The notes: generated by a model from the letters alone, not told the origin. Counted from the stretch's first letter, positions 17,513 through 27,714 are shown. The stretch: DNA of 33,186 bases from Pseudomonas sp. GM78 (GCF_000282475.1 NZ_AKJF01000223.1:1-33186), one strand, 5' to 3'. Numbers and translations: made by a program.

Positions 17513-20500
17513 ATGAAAAGAATGCTGATTAACGCAACTCAACCCGAAGAGTTGCGTGTTGCACTGGTAGATGGCCAGCGCCTCTACGACCTGGACATCG
17601 AATCCGGTGCACGCGAGCAGAAGAAGGCCAACATCTATAAAGGCCGGATCACTCGCATCGAACCAAGCCTGGAGGCTGCCTTTGTCGATTTCGGCTCTGA
17701 GCGCCACGGCTTCCTGCCCCTCAAAGAAATCTCCCGCGAATACTTCAAGAAAACCCCTGAAGGCCGCGTCAACATCAAGGACGTCCTGAGCGAAGGCCAG
17801 GAAGTCATCGTCCAGGTCGAAAAAGAAGAGCGTGGCAACAAGGGCGCAGCCCTGACCACCTTCATCAGCCTGGCCGGTCGTTACCTGGTCCTGATGCCGA
17901 ACAACCCGCGTGCCGGCGGTATTTCCCGTCGCATCGAAGGTGAAGAGCGCAACGAACTGCGTGAAGCCCTCAATGGCCTGGTTGCCCCGGCCGACATGGG
18001 CCTGATCGTTCGCACTGCCGGCCTTGGCCGCAGCAGCGAAGAAATGCAGTGGGACCTCGACTACCTGCTGCAGCTGTGGACCGCCATCAAAGAAGCCTCG
18101 CTGGATCGTTCCGCGCCTTTCCTGATCTACCAGGAAAGCAACGTGATCATCCGCGCGATCCGCGATTACCTGCGCCAGGACATCGGCGAAGTGCTGATCG
18201 ACAGCGTTGAAGCCCAGGACGAAGCCCTGACCTTCATCCGCCAGGTGATGCCGCAGTACGCCAGCAAGATCAAGCTGTACGAAGACAGCGTACCGCTGTT
18301 CAACCGTTTCCAGATCGAAAGCCAGATCGAAACCGCTTTCCAGCGCGTCGTCGAACTGCCTTCCGGCGGTTCCATCGTGATCGATCCGACCGAAGCCCTG
18401 GTGTCCATCGACATCAACTCGGCGCGCGCCACCAAAGGCAGCGACATCGAAGAAACCGCGCTGCAGACCAACCTTGAAGCCGCCGAAGAAATCGCCCGTC
18501 AGTTGCGCCTGCGCGACATCGGCGGCCTGATCGTCATCGACTTCATCGACATGACCCCTGCCAAGAACCAGCGCGCCGTGGAAGAAAAAGTCCGCGAATG
18601 CCTGGAAGCCGACCGCGCTCGCGTGCAAGTCGGTCGCATCTCGCGCTTCGGCCTGCTGGAAATGTCCCGTCAGCGCCTGCGTCCATCCCTGGGTGAAAGC
18701 AGCGGCATCGTTTGCCCGCGCTGCAACGGCACCGGCATCATCCGTGACGTTGAATCGCTGTCCCTGGCGATCCTGCGCCTGATCGAAGAAGAAGCCCTGA
18801 AAGACCGTACCGCCGAAGTTCGTGCCCAAGTGCCGATCCCGGTGGCCGCGTTCCTGCTCAACGAAAAACGCAATTCGATCACCAAGATCGAACTGCGCAC
18901 CCGTGCCCGCATCGTCATCCTGCCGAACGATCACCTCGAAACGCCGCACTTCGAAGTGCAGCGCCTGCGTGATGACAGCCCGGAAGCGGCGATCAACCAG
19001 TCCAGCTACGAAATCGCTGCTGCCGCTGCCGAAGTGGAAGAAGTGCAGCCAGCTGCCGCGACCCGCACCCTGGTACGCCAGGAAGCCGCGGTCAAGACCG
19101 CTCCCGCCCGCGCCAATGCTCCGGTTCCGACCGAAGTCGTCGCCACTCCGGTTGCCGCGCCTGTCGCCGTACCAGAACCAAGCCTGTTCAAAGGCCTGGT
19201 GAAGTCGCTGGTCAGCCTGTTCGCCGGCAAGGAAGAGCCTGTCGCTCCGGCCGTGGTCGAGAAACCGGCTGCCCCCGAGCGCCCAGCCCGTAGCAATGAA
19301 GAACGTCGCAACGGTCGCCAGCAGAGCCGCACCCGTACCGGTCGCCGCGATGAAGAACGCAAGCCTCGTGAAGAGCGCGCCCCCCGTGAGGAACGCGCCC
19401 CACGCGAAGAGCGCCAGCCGCGTGAAGTCCGCGAGCCTCGTGAAACCCGTGAAGAAACGCCGGTCGTAGCCCGCGAAGAACGTGCCCCTCGTGAAGAACG
19501 CGCACCACGCGCGCCTCGTGAAGAACGTGCTCCACGCGCCCCACGCGAAGATCGCAAGCCACGTGGCGAGCGTGAAGAGCGTGTGCGTGAACTGCGCGAG
19601 CCTCTCGACGCCGTCGCGCCTGCCGCTGCTCCTGCCGCTGCTGTCGCTACCACTGAAGAACGCCCGGCCCGTCCGCCACGCGAAGAACGCGCTCCACGCC
19701 CACCGCGTGAAGAACGTCAACCACGTGCCGAACAAGCCGCTGCCGTGGCCGAAGAAGAGTTGACCGGCAACGAAGAGCAACTGCAGGAAGAGGGTCAGGA
19801 AGGCGCCGAAGGCGATCGTCCACGCCGCCGCTCCCGTGGTCAGCGTCGTCGCAGCAACCGTCGCGAGCGTCAGCGTGATGCCAACGGCAACGTGATCGAA
19901 GGTTCGGACGAGTCCGAAGCTGGCGATAACAATGAAGCACCAAGCACTGCTGACCTGGCCGCTGGCCTGGCTGTTACCGCAGCCGTTGCCAGCAGCGTGA
20001 TCAGCGCTCCGGCCGAAGCACAGGCCAACGAGCAAGCCGAACGCGCCACCGCCGCCACCCTGGAAACGGCTCCGGTCGAAGCGCCAGTCGTGGAAGCGAC
20101 GACTCCGGTCGAAACCACCGCTTCGCCGGAAATCGAAGTGGCAGCAGCGCCAGAAGTACAGCCAGTGGTTGAAGCTGCCGCTGAGCCAGCCGTGATTGCA
20201 GAACCGGTTAGCGAAACCGTTTCTGAAACCGTGACTGAAACTGTTCGTGAAGTTCGCGAAGAGCAAACGGCGTTCAACTGGGTTGCCGAGCCAGCCGCAG
20301 CCGAAACTCCTGCTCCAGCGCCGGTTACTGAAGCTGAAGTGGTTTCCGAGCCAGTGGTTGCCGCTGCCGAGCCTGCTCCAGTGGTTGAAGCGCCGGTGGT
20401 TGCCGAAGCGCCCGCTCCGGTGGTTGAAGCTCCGGTTGTTGCTGAAGAGCCTGCTCCAGTGGTAGAAGCCGCACCTGTCAGCGCCCTGACGCCAAGTGGC

Positions 20501-20776
20501 CGCGCACCGAACGACCCACGTGAAGTGCGTCGCCGCAAGCGTGAAGAAGAGCGCCTGCAGAAGGAAGCCGAACAGACGGCCGCTGCTGCCCAGGTTGTCG
20601 CTGCCGAGCCAGCACCGGTTGCTGCCGAAGTGGTCGAGGCGTCTGCCCCGGCTGCCGAAGTCGCTGCCGAGCCGGCTGAGTCGGTGATTGCCGAAGCACC
20701 TCGCTCCGTTCAGGAAGCGGTTGAGCAACACGAGAAAGCCCAGGAAAAAGAGCACGAGCCTAAACCTCTCGTCTGA
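17513..20776 (+). CDS. rne: Ribonuclease E
   Basis: RNase E is the main endoribonuclease of mRNA decay and rRNA/tRNA processing and scaffolds the degradosome. I start at the ATG of [20 protein letters not shown] (1087 residues); an upstream open frame of 16 codons has no family support. The S1 domain lies near 35-125. The catalytic residues are D300, N302 and D343 (IDINS, VIDF), and the zinc link is C401/C404 (CPRCNGTG). Residues beyond about 500 are disordered: an Arg-rich block with many REERAP-type repeats (about 610-760), a second basic patch ([16 protein letters not shown]), a long Ala/Val/Pro/Glu region and a conserved-looking [14 protein letters not shown] near 1000. Confidence 0.96.
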   Translation: MKRMLINATQPEELRVALVDGQRLYDLDIESGAREQKKANIYKGRITRIEPSLEAAFVDFGSERHGFLPLKEISREYFKKTPEGRVNIKDVLSEGQEVIVQVEKEERGNKGAALTTFISLAGRYLVLMPNNPRAGGISRRIEGEERNELREALNGLVAPADMGLIVRTAGLGRSSEEMQWDLDYLLQLWTAIKEASLDRSAPFLIYQESNVIIRAIRDYLRQDIGEVLIDSVEAQDEALTFIRQVMPQYASKIKLYEDSVPLFNRFQIESQIETAFQRVVELPSGGSIVIDPTEALVSIDINSARATKGSDIEETALQTNLEAAEEIARQLRLRDIGGLIVIDFIDMTPAKNQRAVEEKVRECLEADRARVQVGRISRFGLLEMSRQRLRPSLGESSGIVCPRCNGTGIIRDVESLSLAILRLIEEEALKDRTAEVRAQVPIPVAAFLLNEKRNSITKIELRTRARIVILPNDHLETPHFEVQRLRDDSPEAAINQSSYEIAAAAAEVEEVQPAAATRTLVRQEAAVKTAPARANAPVPTEVVATPVAAPVAVPEPSLFKGLVKSLVSLFAGKEEPVAPAVVEKPAAPERPARSNEERRNGRQQSRTRTGRRDEERKPREERAPREERAPREERQPREVREPRETREETPVVAREERAPREERAPRAPREERAPRAPREDRKPRGEREERVRELREPLDAVAPAAAPAAAVATTEERPARPPREERAPRPPREERQPRAEQAAAVAEEELTGNEEQLQEEGQEGAEGDRPRRRSRGQRRRSNRRERQRDANGNVIEGSDESEAGDNNEAPSTADLAAGLAVTAAVASSVISAPAEAQANEQAERATAATLETAPVEAPVVEATTPVETTASPEIEVAAAPEVQPVVEAAAEPAVIAEPVSETVSETVTETVREVREEQTAFNWVAEPAAAETPAPAPVTEAEVVSEPVVAAAEPAPVVEAPVVAEAPAPVVEAPVVAEEPAPVVEAAPVSALTPSGRAPNDPREVRRRKREEERLQKEAEQTAAAAQVVAAEPAPVAAEVVEASAPAAEVAAEPAESVIAEAPRSVQEAVEQHEKAQEKEHEPKPLV
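19370..19735 (+). repeat. Imperfect coding repeats in rne (REERAP units)
   Basis: Units of about 15-21 bases built on cgtgaagaacgcgcccc recur many times in the rne frame and encode [12 protein letters not shown] and APREER variants. They remain in frame and vary mostly at third positions, so selection acts on the protein. They are not CRISPR repeats: there are no unique spacers of constant length. Confidence 0.8.
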
Positions 20777-20791
20777 TTCCCTCGGCTAATG

Positions 20792-20828
20792 AAAAGCCCC
20801 GCCCGGTAATCCCGGGCGGGGCTTTTTT
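20792..20828 (+). terminator. Rho-independent terminator of rne
   Basis: A 15-base perfect stem, aaaagccccgcccgg (20792-20806) with ccgggcggggctttt (20812-20826), closes a 5-base loop and runs into a T tract. It begins 16 bases after the rne stop. The A-rich left arm could also stop transcripts of the minus-strand genes that converge on it. Confidence 0.93.
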
Positions 20829-20870
20829 ATGTCCGAAACAATCACACCGTTCCCCCTGTAGGAGCGGTGA

Positions 20871-21461
20871 TTACTTGAAGTTCAGCTTTTCAGGCACATC
20901 CACATCCCACAACACACCAGGATCATCCACCCTCACTTCAACCACCCGCCCCCGGGCAAACAACGCCTTGGCGCCGCGATCGCCTGATAACACCATCAAC
21001 CCCGGACCAAAACGGCGCCCAAAGCCCACCGGATGCCCGTACTCACCCTCCTGCACCGGCACACTGATGCAGTCATCGGCCATCTGAGCCACAACGTGTT
21101 CAATGCTCGACGGCAGGATGAACGGCATATCTCCCAGCACCATCAGCCAGCCATCAAGCTGCGCACTCGCCGCGACCCCGGCCGCAATGCTGTCGCCCAT
21201 CCCGGTCGATTCGATCAGAACGATCTCATAGCCATAGGCCTTGGCCATGCGGATCACTTGCGGTCGATCGGCCGTGGTCACCAAAAAGCGCTTATCCAAG
21301 GTGGGAGGCAGGTTCACCAGGACGTGTTCGATGACGGACCGAACCGCACCATCACGCCCCATGCAATCAGCCAGCAGCTTGTCCTTATCGTCGCCCGCGA
21401 CCTGGCGAAACCGGCTGCCCTGCCCCGCCGCCAGCACGATCACCCCAATGGATTGACTCAT
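20871..21461 (-). CDS. MocA-like nucleotidyltransferase (molybdenum cofactor maturation)
   Basis: This 196-residue MobA/MocA-type protein has the nucleotide-binding start VLAAGQGSRF, a downstream lysine (DKDKLL) and the metal-binding LGDMP motif. Such enzymes attach CMP or GMP to molybdopterin; next to a xanthine-dehydrogenase-family enzyme and an XdhC-like protein, cytidylylation (MocA type) is the better guess. Its ATG overlaps the stop of the XdhC-like gene by four bases (ATGA). It is the last gene of the molybdo-hydroxylase set and converges on rne. Confidence 0.8.
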   Translation of the reverse strand: MSQSIGVIVLAAGQGSRFRQVAGDDKDKLLADCMGRDGAVRSVIEHVLVNLPPTLDKRFLVTTADRPQVIRMAKAYGYEIVLIESTGMGDSIAAGVAASAQLDGWLMVLGDMPFILPSSIEHVVAQMADDCISVPVQEGEYGHPVGFGRRFGPGLMVLSGDRGAKALFARGRVVEVRVDDPGVLWDVDVPEKLNFK

Positions 21462-22441
21462 ACACCCTCCCGCAGCGGTTTCTTCTGCTTGAGTTCGACA
21501 CCATTCTTGATTGCGACGATTTCGGCCAACAGCGACAAGGCGATTTCCGCCGGGCTATGGCTGCCGATGTGCAGGCCGACCGGGCCATGCAGCCGCTCGA
21601 TGGCCTGTTGCGACAGGCCGAGCTGAGCCAGGTTGTCCCGGCGCTTCTGGCTGTTGACCCGCGAACCGAGTGCACCGACATAAAAAGCCCGGGAGTCGAG
21701 CGCTGTCAGCAGGGCCATGTCATCCAGGCGGGGGTCGTGAGTCAGTGCGACGATGGCCGTGCGCTCGTCGGTCTGGATGTTCACCACCGCCTCATCAGGC
21801 ATGCCCGAGACGAATCGACCGTGCTGCTCCTCCCAGCCGTAGACGAACTCGCTGCGCGGATCGCATATCAGTACTTCGAAATCCAACAGCCGCGCCATTT
21901 CGGCGACATACCGGGACAACTGCCCGGCGCCGATCAACAACAAGCGCCAACGCGGGCCATAAATGGCCCGCAGAGTGTGACCATCGAAAACCAGCTCATC
22001 CGCCTTGGCGGCGGGCTGCAAAATGACTTCCCCGGTGGCGATATCCAGCGAACGTGCGACGATTTCATGGGCTTCGCAGCGAGCCAGCAACTCGGCCACC
22101 CACCCTGGGTCGCCAACGCGCTCCTCGGTCAAACGCAAGGTGCCGCCGCAGGGTAAACCGAAGCGCGCGGCCTCCTCACGCGTCACGCCGTAGGTGATCA
22201 GTTGCACGGGCGGCCCATCAGCCGCAATGCGACCGTCATGCAAGCGGGCAATCAGGTCGTCCTCGACACAACCGCCGGACACCGAACCAATCACCACGCC
22301 GTCCCCGCGCAACGCCAGCATGGCGCCAGGCGCCCGGGGCGCGGTGCCCCAGGTCTGCACGACGCTGTACAACATCACCCGCTGGCCGGCGCGGCACCAC
22401 TCCAGCACGCTGCGCAGGACATTCAGATCGGCACTGTCCAT
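21458..22441 (-). CDS. XdhC/CoxI family protein
   Basis: XdhC proteins bind molybdenum cofactor, help its sulfuration and insert it into molybdo-hydroxylases. The 327-residue protein shows the N-terminal XdhC_CoxI motif (TWGTAPRAPGAML, SGGCVEDDL) and a C-terminal Rossmann-like domain starting near RLLLIGAGQLSRYVAEMA. I place the start at the ATG at 22441, which overlaps the stop of the large-subunit gene by one base (TGATG). An open frame extending 30 codons upstream lies inside that gene and is not supported. Confidence 0.87.
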   Translation of the reverse strand: MDSADLNVLRSVLEWCRAGQRVMLYSVVQTWGTAPRAPGAMLALRGDGVVIGSVSGGCVEDDLIARLHDGRIAADGPPVQLITYGVTREEAARFGLPCGGTLRLTEERVGDPGWVAELLARCEAHEIVARSLDIATGEVILQPAAKADELVFDGHTLRAIYGPRWRLLLIGAGQLSRYVAEMARLLDFEVLICDPRSEFVYGWEEQHGRFVSGMPDEAVVNIQTDERTAIVALTHDPRLDDMALLTALDSRAFYVGALGSRVNSQKRRDNLAQLGLSQQAIERLHGPVGLHIGSHSPAEIALSLLAEIVAIKNGVELKQKKPLREGV

Positions 22442-24762
22442 CACGCCTCGACCTTCTGCCAACCCTGCAATTGATATCGAATCGGCAGGCTGCGGATACG
22501 CTTGCCGGTGGCCGCGAAGATCGCGTTGCACAGCGCCGGTGCAATCGGCGGCACACCCGGCTCACCGACACCGCCCAACGGCACGTTGCCCGGCGGCGTT
22601 ACCAGGTGCACCGCGACTTCCTTGGGCGCCAGGGACATGCGCGCCACTTCGTACATATGGAAGTTGTCCTGCTGGACCTTGCCATCCTTGAAGCTGATTT
22701 CGCCCAACACCGCATTGCCCAGGCCCATGACGCAGGCGCCTTCGAACTGCGCGCGAATCCGCTCGGGGTTGATCTGCGGCCCGCAATCCACGGCGATGTC
22801 GGCTTTGTGTACGATCAAGGTGCCATCGTCTTTGACTTCGACTTCAATCACCGCCGCCACGTAGGTCACGAAACTGTAATGCACCGCCAGGCCCAAGCCT
22901 CGGCCCTTGGGCAACTCGCGCCCCCAACCGGCGGCTTTGGCGGCGGTTTCCAGTACCGTACGCAGGCGAGCGGTGTCGATCGGATAACGCTCGGGCGATT
23001 CACCGTAGTTCCATTCTTCACTCAAGGTGCGCGGATCGATCTGACGGTCCGGGCCAAGCAATCTGACCTGGTACTTGAGCGGATCCTCCCCGGTCTTGTG
23101 CGCCAGTTCATCGATGAAGCTCTGGATCGCAAAACCGTGGGGGATGTTCGACACCGAGCGATACCAGCCAACCCGCGTATGGACGGTAGCCTCGGGGTTT
23201 TCCAGGCGAATGTTGGGAATCGCGTAGGCCATGTTGGTGAAGCCCATGCCCAGCTCGAAGGCAGCCTCGTGGTTCATGCCCGGCGCGAACAACGCGGTGA
23301 TGCTCGGCGCCACCGTGCGGTGCAGCCAGCCGGAGGGCAAGCCGTCCTTGTTCAGGCTGGCCTTGAGGTATTCGGCCGACACCGTGTGAAAATAGGAACA
23401 GTGAATATCGTCTTCGCGGGTCCATTGCACCCGCACCGCCTTGCCGGGGAACTCCTTGGCCAGGATGGCCGCTTCGATGATGAAGTCAGGCTTGGACTTG
23501 CGCCCGAAGCCTCCGCCCAGCAGCGTCACGTTGAAGGTGACTTTATCGAATGGCACCCCCAGGCGTTCGCCAATGCGCTCGCGGGTGACCTGTGGCGCCT
23601 GGCTTGGCCCCCAGGCCTGGCACACACCGTCCTTAAAGCGAGCGATGGCGACCATCGGCTCCATTGGCGATTGTGACAGGTGCGGCAAATAGTAGGAGGC
23701 TTCCAGGGTGTTCACGGCATTGGCCATGGCGTCGTCGATGTTGCCGGTATTGCGTACCACTTTGCCGGGCTTGAGGGAGGCGGCCTCCAGCTCCTTGCGG
23801 TAGGCGATCGAGTCGTAGCTGGCGTTGGGGCCGTCGTCCCATTCGATTTTCAACGCCTCGCGGCCCTTGATCGCCGCCCAGGTGTTGTTGGCCACCACCG
23901 CGATGCCGCCTAGGGGTTGAAACTCCGAAGGCAAGGGCCGGCTTTCGATCTGGATGACCTTGACCACCCCCGGCACTTTCATCGAAGCGCTGCCATCGAA
24001 GCTCTTGACCTTGCCGCCGTACACCGCCGGACGGGCAATGGTGGCGAACAGCATGCCATCGAAATGCACGTCTGCGCCGTACACCGCGCGGCCATTGACG
24101 ATGTCGTCGCCATCGATGGCTTTGGTGCCTTCCTTGCCGATGTAGCGAAACTCCGAGGGTTGCTTGAGGCGCAGGCTGTCACGGGCCGGCACGGCCAGGG
24201 CGCTGGCAGCGGCGGCCAGCGCGCCATACTCCAGTTCGCGACCGGAAGGCGTATGGATGACTTTATGCAACTGCGCACGACATTCGCCGACCGGCACTTT
24301 CCATTGGTCGGCGGCGGCCTGTTCCAGCATGGTCCGGGCGGCGGCGCCACAGCGGCGCATCGGCTCGTACCAGTGCCGCATGCTGCGTGAGCCGTCGGTG
24401 TCCTGGTTGCCGAACCGCACTTCATCGCCCGGCGCCTGCTGCACCTTGACCCGCGCCCAATCGGCTTCCAGCTCGTCGGCCACCACCATGGTCAGGCTGG
24501 TCCGTACGCCCTGGCCCATTTCCGAACGGTTGCAGACCACCGTCACCGTGCCATCAGTGGCAATGCTCACATACACCTTGGGATCGTCGATCCAGCCATG
24601 GGGCACGCCGTCGGCACCGAACTTTTTCTGCGCTTCTTCGGCAAACGCGTCCTGCCAGCCCCAACTCGCGGCCACCACCAGCGCACTGGCAGCCCCCACG
24701 CCCTTGAGGAAGCCCCGCCGACTGAGGTTGCTCAGGGCGAAATCATTCACTAACTTGCTCAT
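22441..24762 (-). CDS. Molybdopterin-binding large subunit, isoquinoline 1-oxidoreductase beta-like
   Basis: This 773-residue protein belongs to the xanthine oxidase family, IorB type, which oxidises aldehydes or N-heterocycles. A Tat signal (SRRGFLKGVGAASALVVAAS, RR at 15-16) indicates export of the folded holoenzyme to the periplasm. GGGFGRKSKPDF is a cofactor-binding segment, and GVGEPGVPPIAPA near the C-terminus carries the catalytic glutamate. IorB-type subunits have a duplicated, circularly permuted arrangement relative to xanthine dehydrogenase. The substrate cannot be told; aldehydes are common for such Pseudomonas enzymes. It overlaps the 2Fe-2S gene by four bases. Confidence 0.88.
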   Translation of the reverse strand: MSKLVNDFALSNLSRRGFLKGVGAASALVVAASWGWQDAFAEEAQKKFGADGVPHGWIDDPKVYVSIATDGTVTVVCNRSEMGQGVRTSLTMVVADELEADWARVKVQQAPGDEVRFGNQDTDGSRSMRHWYEPMRRCGAAARTMLEQAAADQWKVPVGECRAQLHKVIHTPSGRELEYGALAAAASALAVPARDSLRLKQPSEFRYIGKEGTKAIDGDDIVNGRAVYGADVHFDGMLFATIARPAVYGGKVKSFDGSASMKVPGVVKVIQIESRPLPSEFQPLGGIAVVANNTWAAIKGREALKIEWDDGPNASYDSIAYRKELEAASLKPGKVVRNTGNIDDAMANAVNTLEASYYLPHLSQSPMEPMVAIARFKDGVCQAWGPSQAPQVTRERIGERLGVPFDKVTFNVTLLGGGFGRKSKPDFIIEAAILAKEFPGKAVRVQWTREDDIHCSYFHTVSAEYLKASLNKDGLPSGWLHRTVAPSITALFAPGMNHEAAFELGMGFTNMAYAIPNIRLENPEATVHTRVGWYRSVSNIPHGFAIQSFIDELAHKTGEDPLKYQVRLLGPDRQIDPRTLSEEWNYGESPERYPIDTARLRTVLETAAKAAGWGRELPKGRGLGLAVHYSFVTYVAAVIEVEVKDDGTLIVHKADIAVDCGPQINPERIRAQFEGACVMGLGNAVLGEISFKDGKVQQDNFHMYEVARMSLAPKEVAVHLVTPPGNVPLGGVGEPGVPPIAPALCNAIFAATGKRIRSLPIRYQLQGWQKVEA

Positions 24763-25229
24763 GCCTTGGCCTCCTTCAGGTGGGTGGATGCCTGGCGGAT
24801 GGCGGTCTTGATGCGGTTATAGGTACCGCAGCGGCAGATATTGCCGACCATCGCCTCTTCGATCTGCTCATCGCTGGGGTCGGGATTGGTCTTGAGCAGT
24901 GCGGTGGCGGACATGATCTGCCCGCCCTGGCAGTAACCGCATTGGGCCACGGCCGTATCGAGCCAGGCTTGCTGCACGACTTTGCCGACCGGGTCGGCGT
25001 GCAGGTTGTCGATGGTAGTGACGTTCTGACCGACGACCGAGCCAATCGGCGTGATGCAACTGCGCGCCGGAGCACCTTCGATATGAATCGTGCAGGCGCC
25101 GCAAAGGCCCATGCCACAGCCAAACTTGGTGCCGTTGTAACCGGCCACGTCGCGAATCGCCCAGAGCAAGGGCATATCCTCGGTGACGTCGAGAGGATGG
25201 TCTTGACCGTTAAGTTTCAGGGTAATCAT
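24759..25229 (-). CDS. 2Fe-2S subunit, isoquinoline 1-oxidoreductase alpha-like
   Basis: This 156-residue electron-transfer subunit carries two 2Fe-2S clusters: the plant-ferredoxin type with C38, C43, C46 and C58, and the second with C97, C100, C132 and C134 (QCGYCQGG, ICRCGTY). It has no signal peptide, so it probably leaves the cytoplasm bound to the Tat-exported large subunit. I chose the ATG at 25229; a GTG two codons upstream is equally possible because neither has a clear ribosome binding site. It is the first gene of the four-gene set. No periplasmic cytochrome partner is encoded in the window. Confidence 0.88.
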   Translation of the reverse strand: MITLKLNGQDHPLDVTEDMPLLWAIRDVAGYNGTKFGCGMGLCGACTIHIEGAPARSCITPIGSVVGQNVTTIDNLHADPVGKVVQQAWLDTAVAQCGYCQGGQIMSATALLKTNPDPSDEQIEEAMVGNICRCGTYNRIKTAIRQASTHLKEAKA

Positions 25230-25408
25230 GGGCACGCCCGCATAGTGCTTGAGTTATGGGGTCGAGCAATCTGCCGTTGGATCTTGGGTGGGTCACGCAG
25301 ATCAGCTCAGGCTAATGGGCTCTCTTGTACAAACGGACACGTCTGCACCGGGCCTTTGGTGGAGCAAATGCTTGCATCGTCAGCAGACCAGGTTAAGCCT
25401 GCATTAAC

Positions 25409-25445
25409 AAAAAAGCCCTGCACAACTTGAGTTATGCAGGGCTTT
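25409..25445 (-). terminator. Rho-independent terminator of the murB-side operon
   Basis: Arms aaagccctgca (25412-25422) and tgcagggcttt (25435-25445) form a stable stem that on the minus strand is followed by six T residues. It begins about 25 bases past the murB stop and should insulate the molybdo-hydroxylase genes from the murB operon. Confidence 0.9.
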
Positions 25446-25469
25446 GGCAATCCATCATGAAAGCTTAGC

Positions 25470-26489
25470 TCAATACCTATTGGGCTCCATTTCCAGGTCG
25501 ACATGGAAACGCTCTGAAATGTCTTTCTGGATGCGCTGTGCCAGGCTTAGCAGTTGCAACCCTGTCGCATTCCCGTAATTGACCAGCACCAGGGCCTGCA
25601 TTTTGTGCACGCCGGCATCGGCATCGCGGAAACCTTTCCACCCTGCCCGCTCGATCAACCAGCCGGCAGCCAGCTTCATCTGCCCGTCGGGTTGCGCGTA
25701 GGCCACCAGATCCGGGTATTCGCCCTTGAGCTGTGCGACCAACGCCGCGGGCACCAGGGGGTTCTTGAAAAAGCTGCCGGCATTGCCGAGCACCGCCGGA
25801 TCCGGAAGTTTCTCGTTGCGAATGCTGCAAATGGCCTGGCTGACGTCCGTGGCGGTCGGATGATCGATGCCCTGCTCGGTCAGGCGCTGACGCACAGGAC
25901 CGTACTCCAGATGCAGGTGTGCGGTGTGATCGAGGATGAAACGCACGCGCAGGATCAACCAGCGCCCTGGCTCCTGCTTGAACACGCTGTCGCGGTAAGC
26001 GAAGTTGCACTCTTGCAGGCTGAAGTCGCGCAGTTCGCCGCTTTGGCGATCAAGAGCGGTCAGGCCGGCGAACACATCCTTGATTTCCACGCCATAGGCA
26101 CCGATGTTCTGCATGGGTGCCGCGCCAACGGTGCCGGGAATCAGACTGAGGTTTTCCAGGCCCGACAAGCCCTGCACCAGGGTGTGTTGCACGAACGGGT
26201 GCCAGGGTTCGCCCGCTTCGGCCTCGATCACGACTTTGCTGCCATCGTCGCTAATCACGCGTATGCCGCGGGTGGCCATGCGCAGCACCAGCGATTCGAT
26301 ATCGGCCGTCAGCAGCAAGTTGCTGCCACCACCGATCACCAGCAAAGGCACCTGGTGTTCCCGCGCATAGGCCAGGGCCTCACGCACATCGGCGTCGCTG
26401 TGGGCCTCGGCAAACAGGCGGGCCTGGACATCCACGCCAAAACTGTTGAACGGCTTGAGCGAAACCCCTGATCGCACTAGCAAACTCAT
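25470..26489 (-). CDS. murB: UDP-N-acetylenolpyruvoylglucosamine reductase
   Basis: MurB reduces UDP-GlcNAc-enolpyruvate to UDP-MurNAc with NADPH in peptidoglycan synthesis. The 339-residue FAD protein has GGGSNLLL (53-60), IPGTVGAAPMQNIGAYG (118-134), the type I YRDSVFK segment (165-171) and the general-acid serine S239 in NAGSFFKNP. Length fits type I MurB. Its ATG overlaps the phosphatase stop by four bases. It is the last gene of the comEC-side run and is followed by a terminator. Confidence 0.95.
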   Translation of the reverse strand: MSLLVRSGVSLKPFNSFGVDVQARLFAEAHSDADVREALAYAREHQVPLLVIGGGSNLLLTADIESLVLRMATRGIRVISDDGSKVVIEAEAGEPWHPFVQHTLVQGLSGLENLSLIPGTVGAAPMQNIGAYGVEIKDVFAGLTALDRQSGELRDFSLQECNFAYRDSVFKQEPGRWLILRVRFILDHTAHLHLEYGPVRQRLTEQGIDHPTATDVSQAICSIRNEKLPDPAVLGNAGSFFKNPLVPAALVAQLKGEYPDLVAYAQPDGQMKLAAGWLIERAGWKGFRDADAGVHKMQALVLVNYGNATGLQLLSLAQRIQKDISERFHVDLEMEPNRY

Positions 26490-26950
26490 AACCGTTCCTT
26501 CAGTTCGATCACCAGCAGGTCACTGGCGCGCTCGATCAAGTCCAGCACATGTTCAAAGCCATGTTCACTGTCGTTGTAGGGGTCCGGGACTTCCTCGACC
26601 TCCGAGGGGTAGCGACGCAGGAACAGGTCCAGCTCCGCCCTGCTCCTGGCCGGTTGCAAATCCATGAGGTTGCGCAGGTTGCTGTTGTCCATCGCCAAAA
26701 TCAGGTCGTACTCGGAGAAATCGGCGCGGGTGACCTGCTGGGCGCGCTGGGCGGACAAATCATAACCACGACGCTTGGCAGCCGCCTGGCTGCGCTTGTC
26801 CGGTGCACTGCCCACGTGCCAGTCGCCGGTACCGGCGGAGGCCACTTCGACTTGATCGGCCAGCCCTGCTTCGCGCAATTTATGCCGCAGAACGCCTTCG
26901 GCCGTGGGTGAACGGCAGATGTTGCCCAAGCAGACAAACAGAACCCGCAT
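26486..26950 (-). CDS. Low-molecular-weight protein-tyrosine phosphatase
   Basis: This 154-residue phosphatase has the P-loop C7-L-G-N-I-C-R13-S and the general acid D123 in DPYNDSEHGF. Such enzymes often remove phosphate from tyrosine kinases that control capsule or exopolysaccharide, but no kinase is encoded here, so the substrate is open. It corresponds to PA2978 (called ptpA). It overlaps kdsB by one base and murB by four. Confidence 0.92.
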   Translation of the reverse strand: MRVLFVCLGNICRSPTAEGVLRHKLREAGLADQVEVASAGTGDWHVGSAPDKRSQAAAKRRGYDLSAQRAQQVTRADFSEYDLILAMDNSNLRNLMDLQPARSRAELDLFLRRYPSEVEEVPDPYNDSEHGFEHVLDLIERASDLLVIELKERL

Positions 26951-27714
26951 CAGGCCTCCAGCAGGCGACGAACGCGCTCAAGGTCTTCAACGGTATCGAC
27001 ACCGGCAGGCGGGGCGATCAGCGCATCGGCGACGTGAATCCGTACCCCGTGCCACAAGGCACGCAGCTGTTCCAGGCACTCGGTGTTTTCCAGCCAGCAC
27101 GGGCCCCAGCTGACGAAGTCATGCAGGAAACCGGCGCGGTAGGCGTAGATGCCAATGTGGCGGCGATACGGCACACCTTCGGGCATTTGCTCCAGACTCT
27201 TGGCGAACGTGTCCCGTGCCCATGGCAACGTGGCGCGACTGAAGGTCAGTGCCAGGCCATTGAGGTCGCTGACGACCTTGACCACGTTGGTGTTGAACAG
27301 GCTCTCCAGGTCTTCGATCGGCTCGGCCAGCGTGGCCATGCGCGCTTCGGTGTGGGCAGCCAGATTGACGGCCACCTGATCAATGACACTCGGCGGGATG
27401 AGCGGCTCGTCACCCTGGACGTTGACCACGATCGCGTCAGGCGCCAGGCCCAGCTTCGTCGCGACCTCAGCCAGGCGATCGGTTCCGGAGTTGTGGTCTT
27501 CGCGAGTCATCACCACTTCGGCACCGAAACCTTCGCAGGCCTGGGCGATGCGTGCATCGTCCGTGGCAACCACCACGCGCTGGGCGCTGCTCTTGCACGC
27601 CTGCTCCCAGACGTGCTGGATCATCGGCTTGCCGGCGATCAACAACAGCGGCTTGCCCGGCAGGCGGGTGGAGGCGTAGCGCGCAGGAATAACAACGGTA
27701 AAGGCTGTGGTCAT
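26950..27714 (-). CDS. kdsB: 3-deoxy-manno-octulosonate cytidylyltransferase
   Basis: KdsB activates Kdo to CMP-Kdo for the inner core of lipopolysaccharide. The 254-residue protein has the CTP-binding start [17 protein letters not shown] and the motifs [10 protein letters not shown] and HIGIYAYR. It fits the neighbouring lpxK functionally, since both act on the lipid A-Kdo region. Its ATG overlaps the stop of the Trm112-like gene by four bases. Confidence 0.95.
   Translation of the reverse strand: MTTAFTVVIPARYASTRLPGKPLLLIAGKPMIQHVWEQACKSSAQRVVVATDDARIAQACEGFGAEVVMTREDHNSGTDRLAEVATKLGLAPDAIVVNVQGDEPLIPPSVIDQVAVNLAAHTEARMATLAEPIEDLESLFNTNVVKVVSDLNGLALTFSRATLPWARDTFAKSLEQMPEGVPYRRHIGIYAYRAGFLHDFVSWGPCWLENTECLEQLRALWHGVRIHVADALIAPPAGVDTVEDLERVRRLLEA

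Noticed and set aside
19370-19735. CRISPR-like repeat array
   Set aside because: Repeats are in frame inside rne, vary in length and lack unique spacers; no cas genes are near.
17345-20755. A 1136-codon open frame on the strand opposite rne
   Set aside because: It mirrors rne codon by codon and its product is low-complexity (runs of Phe, Gly, Arg, Leu) with no recognisable domain. Long antisense frames are common in high-GC genes with biased codons.
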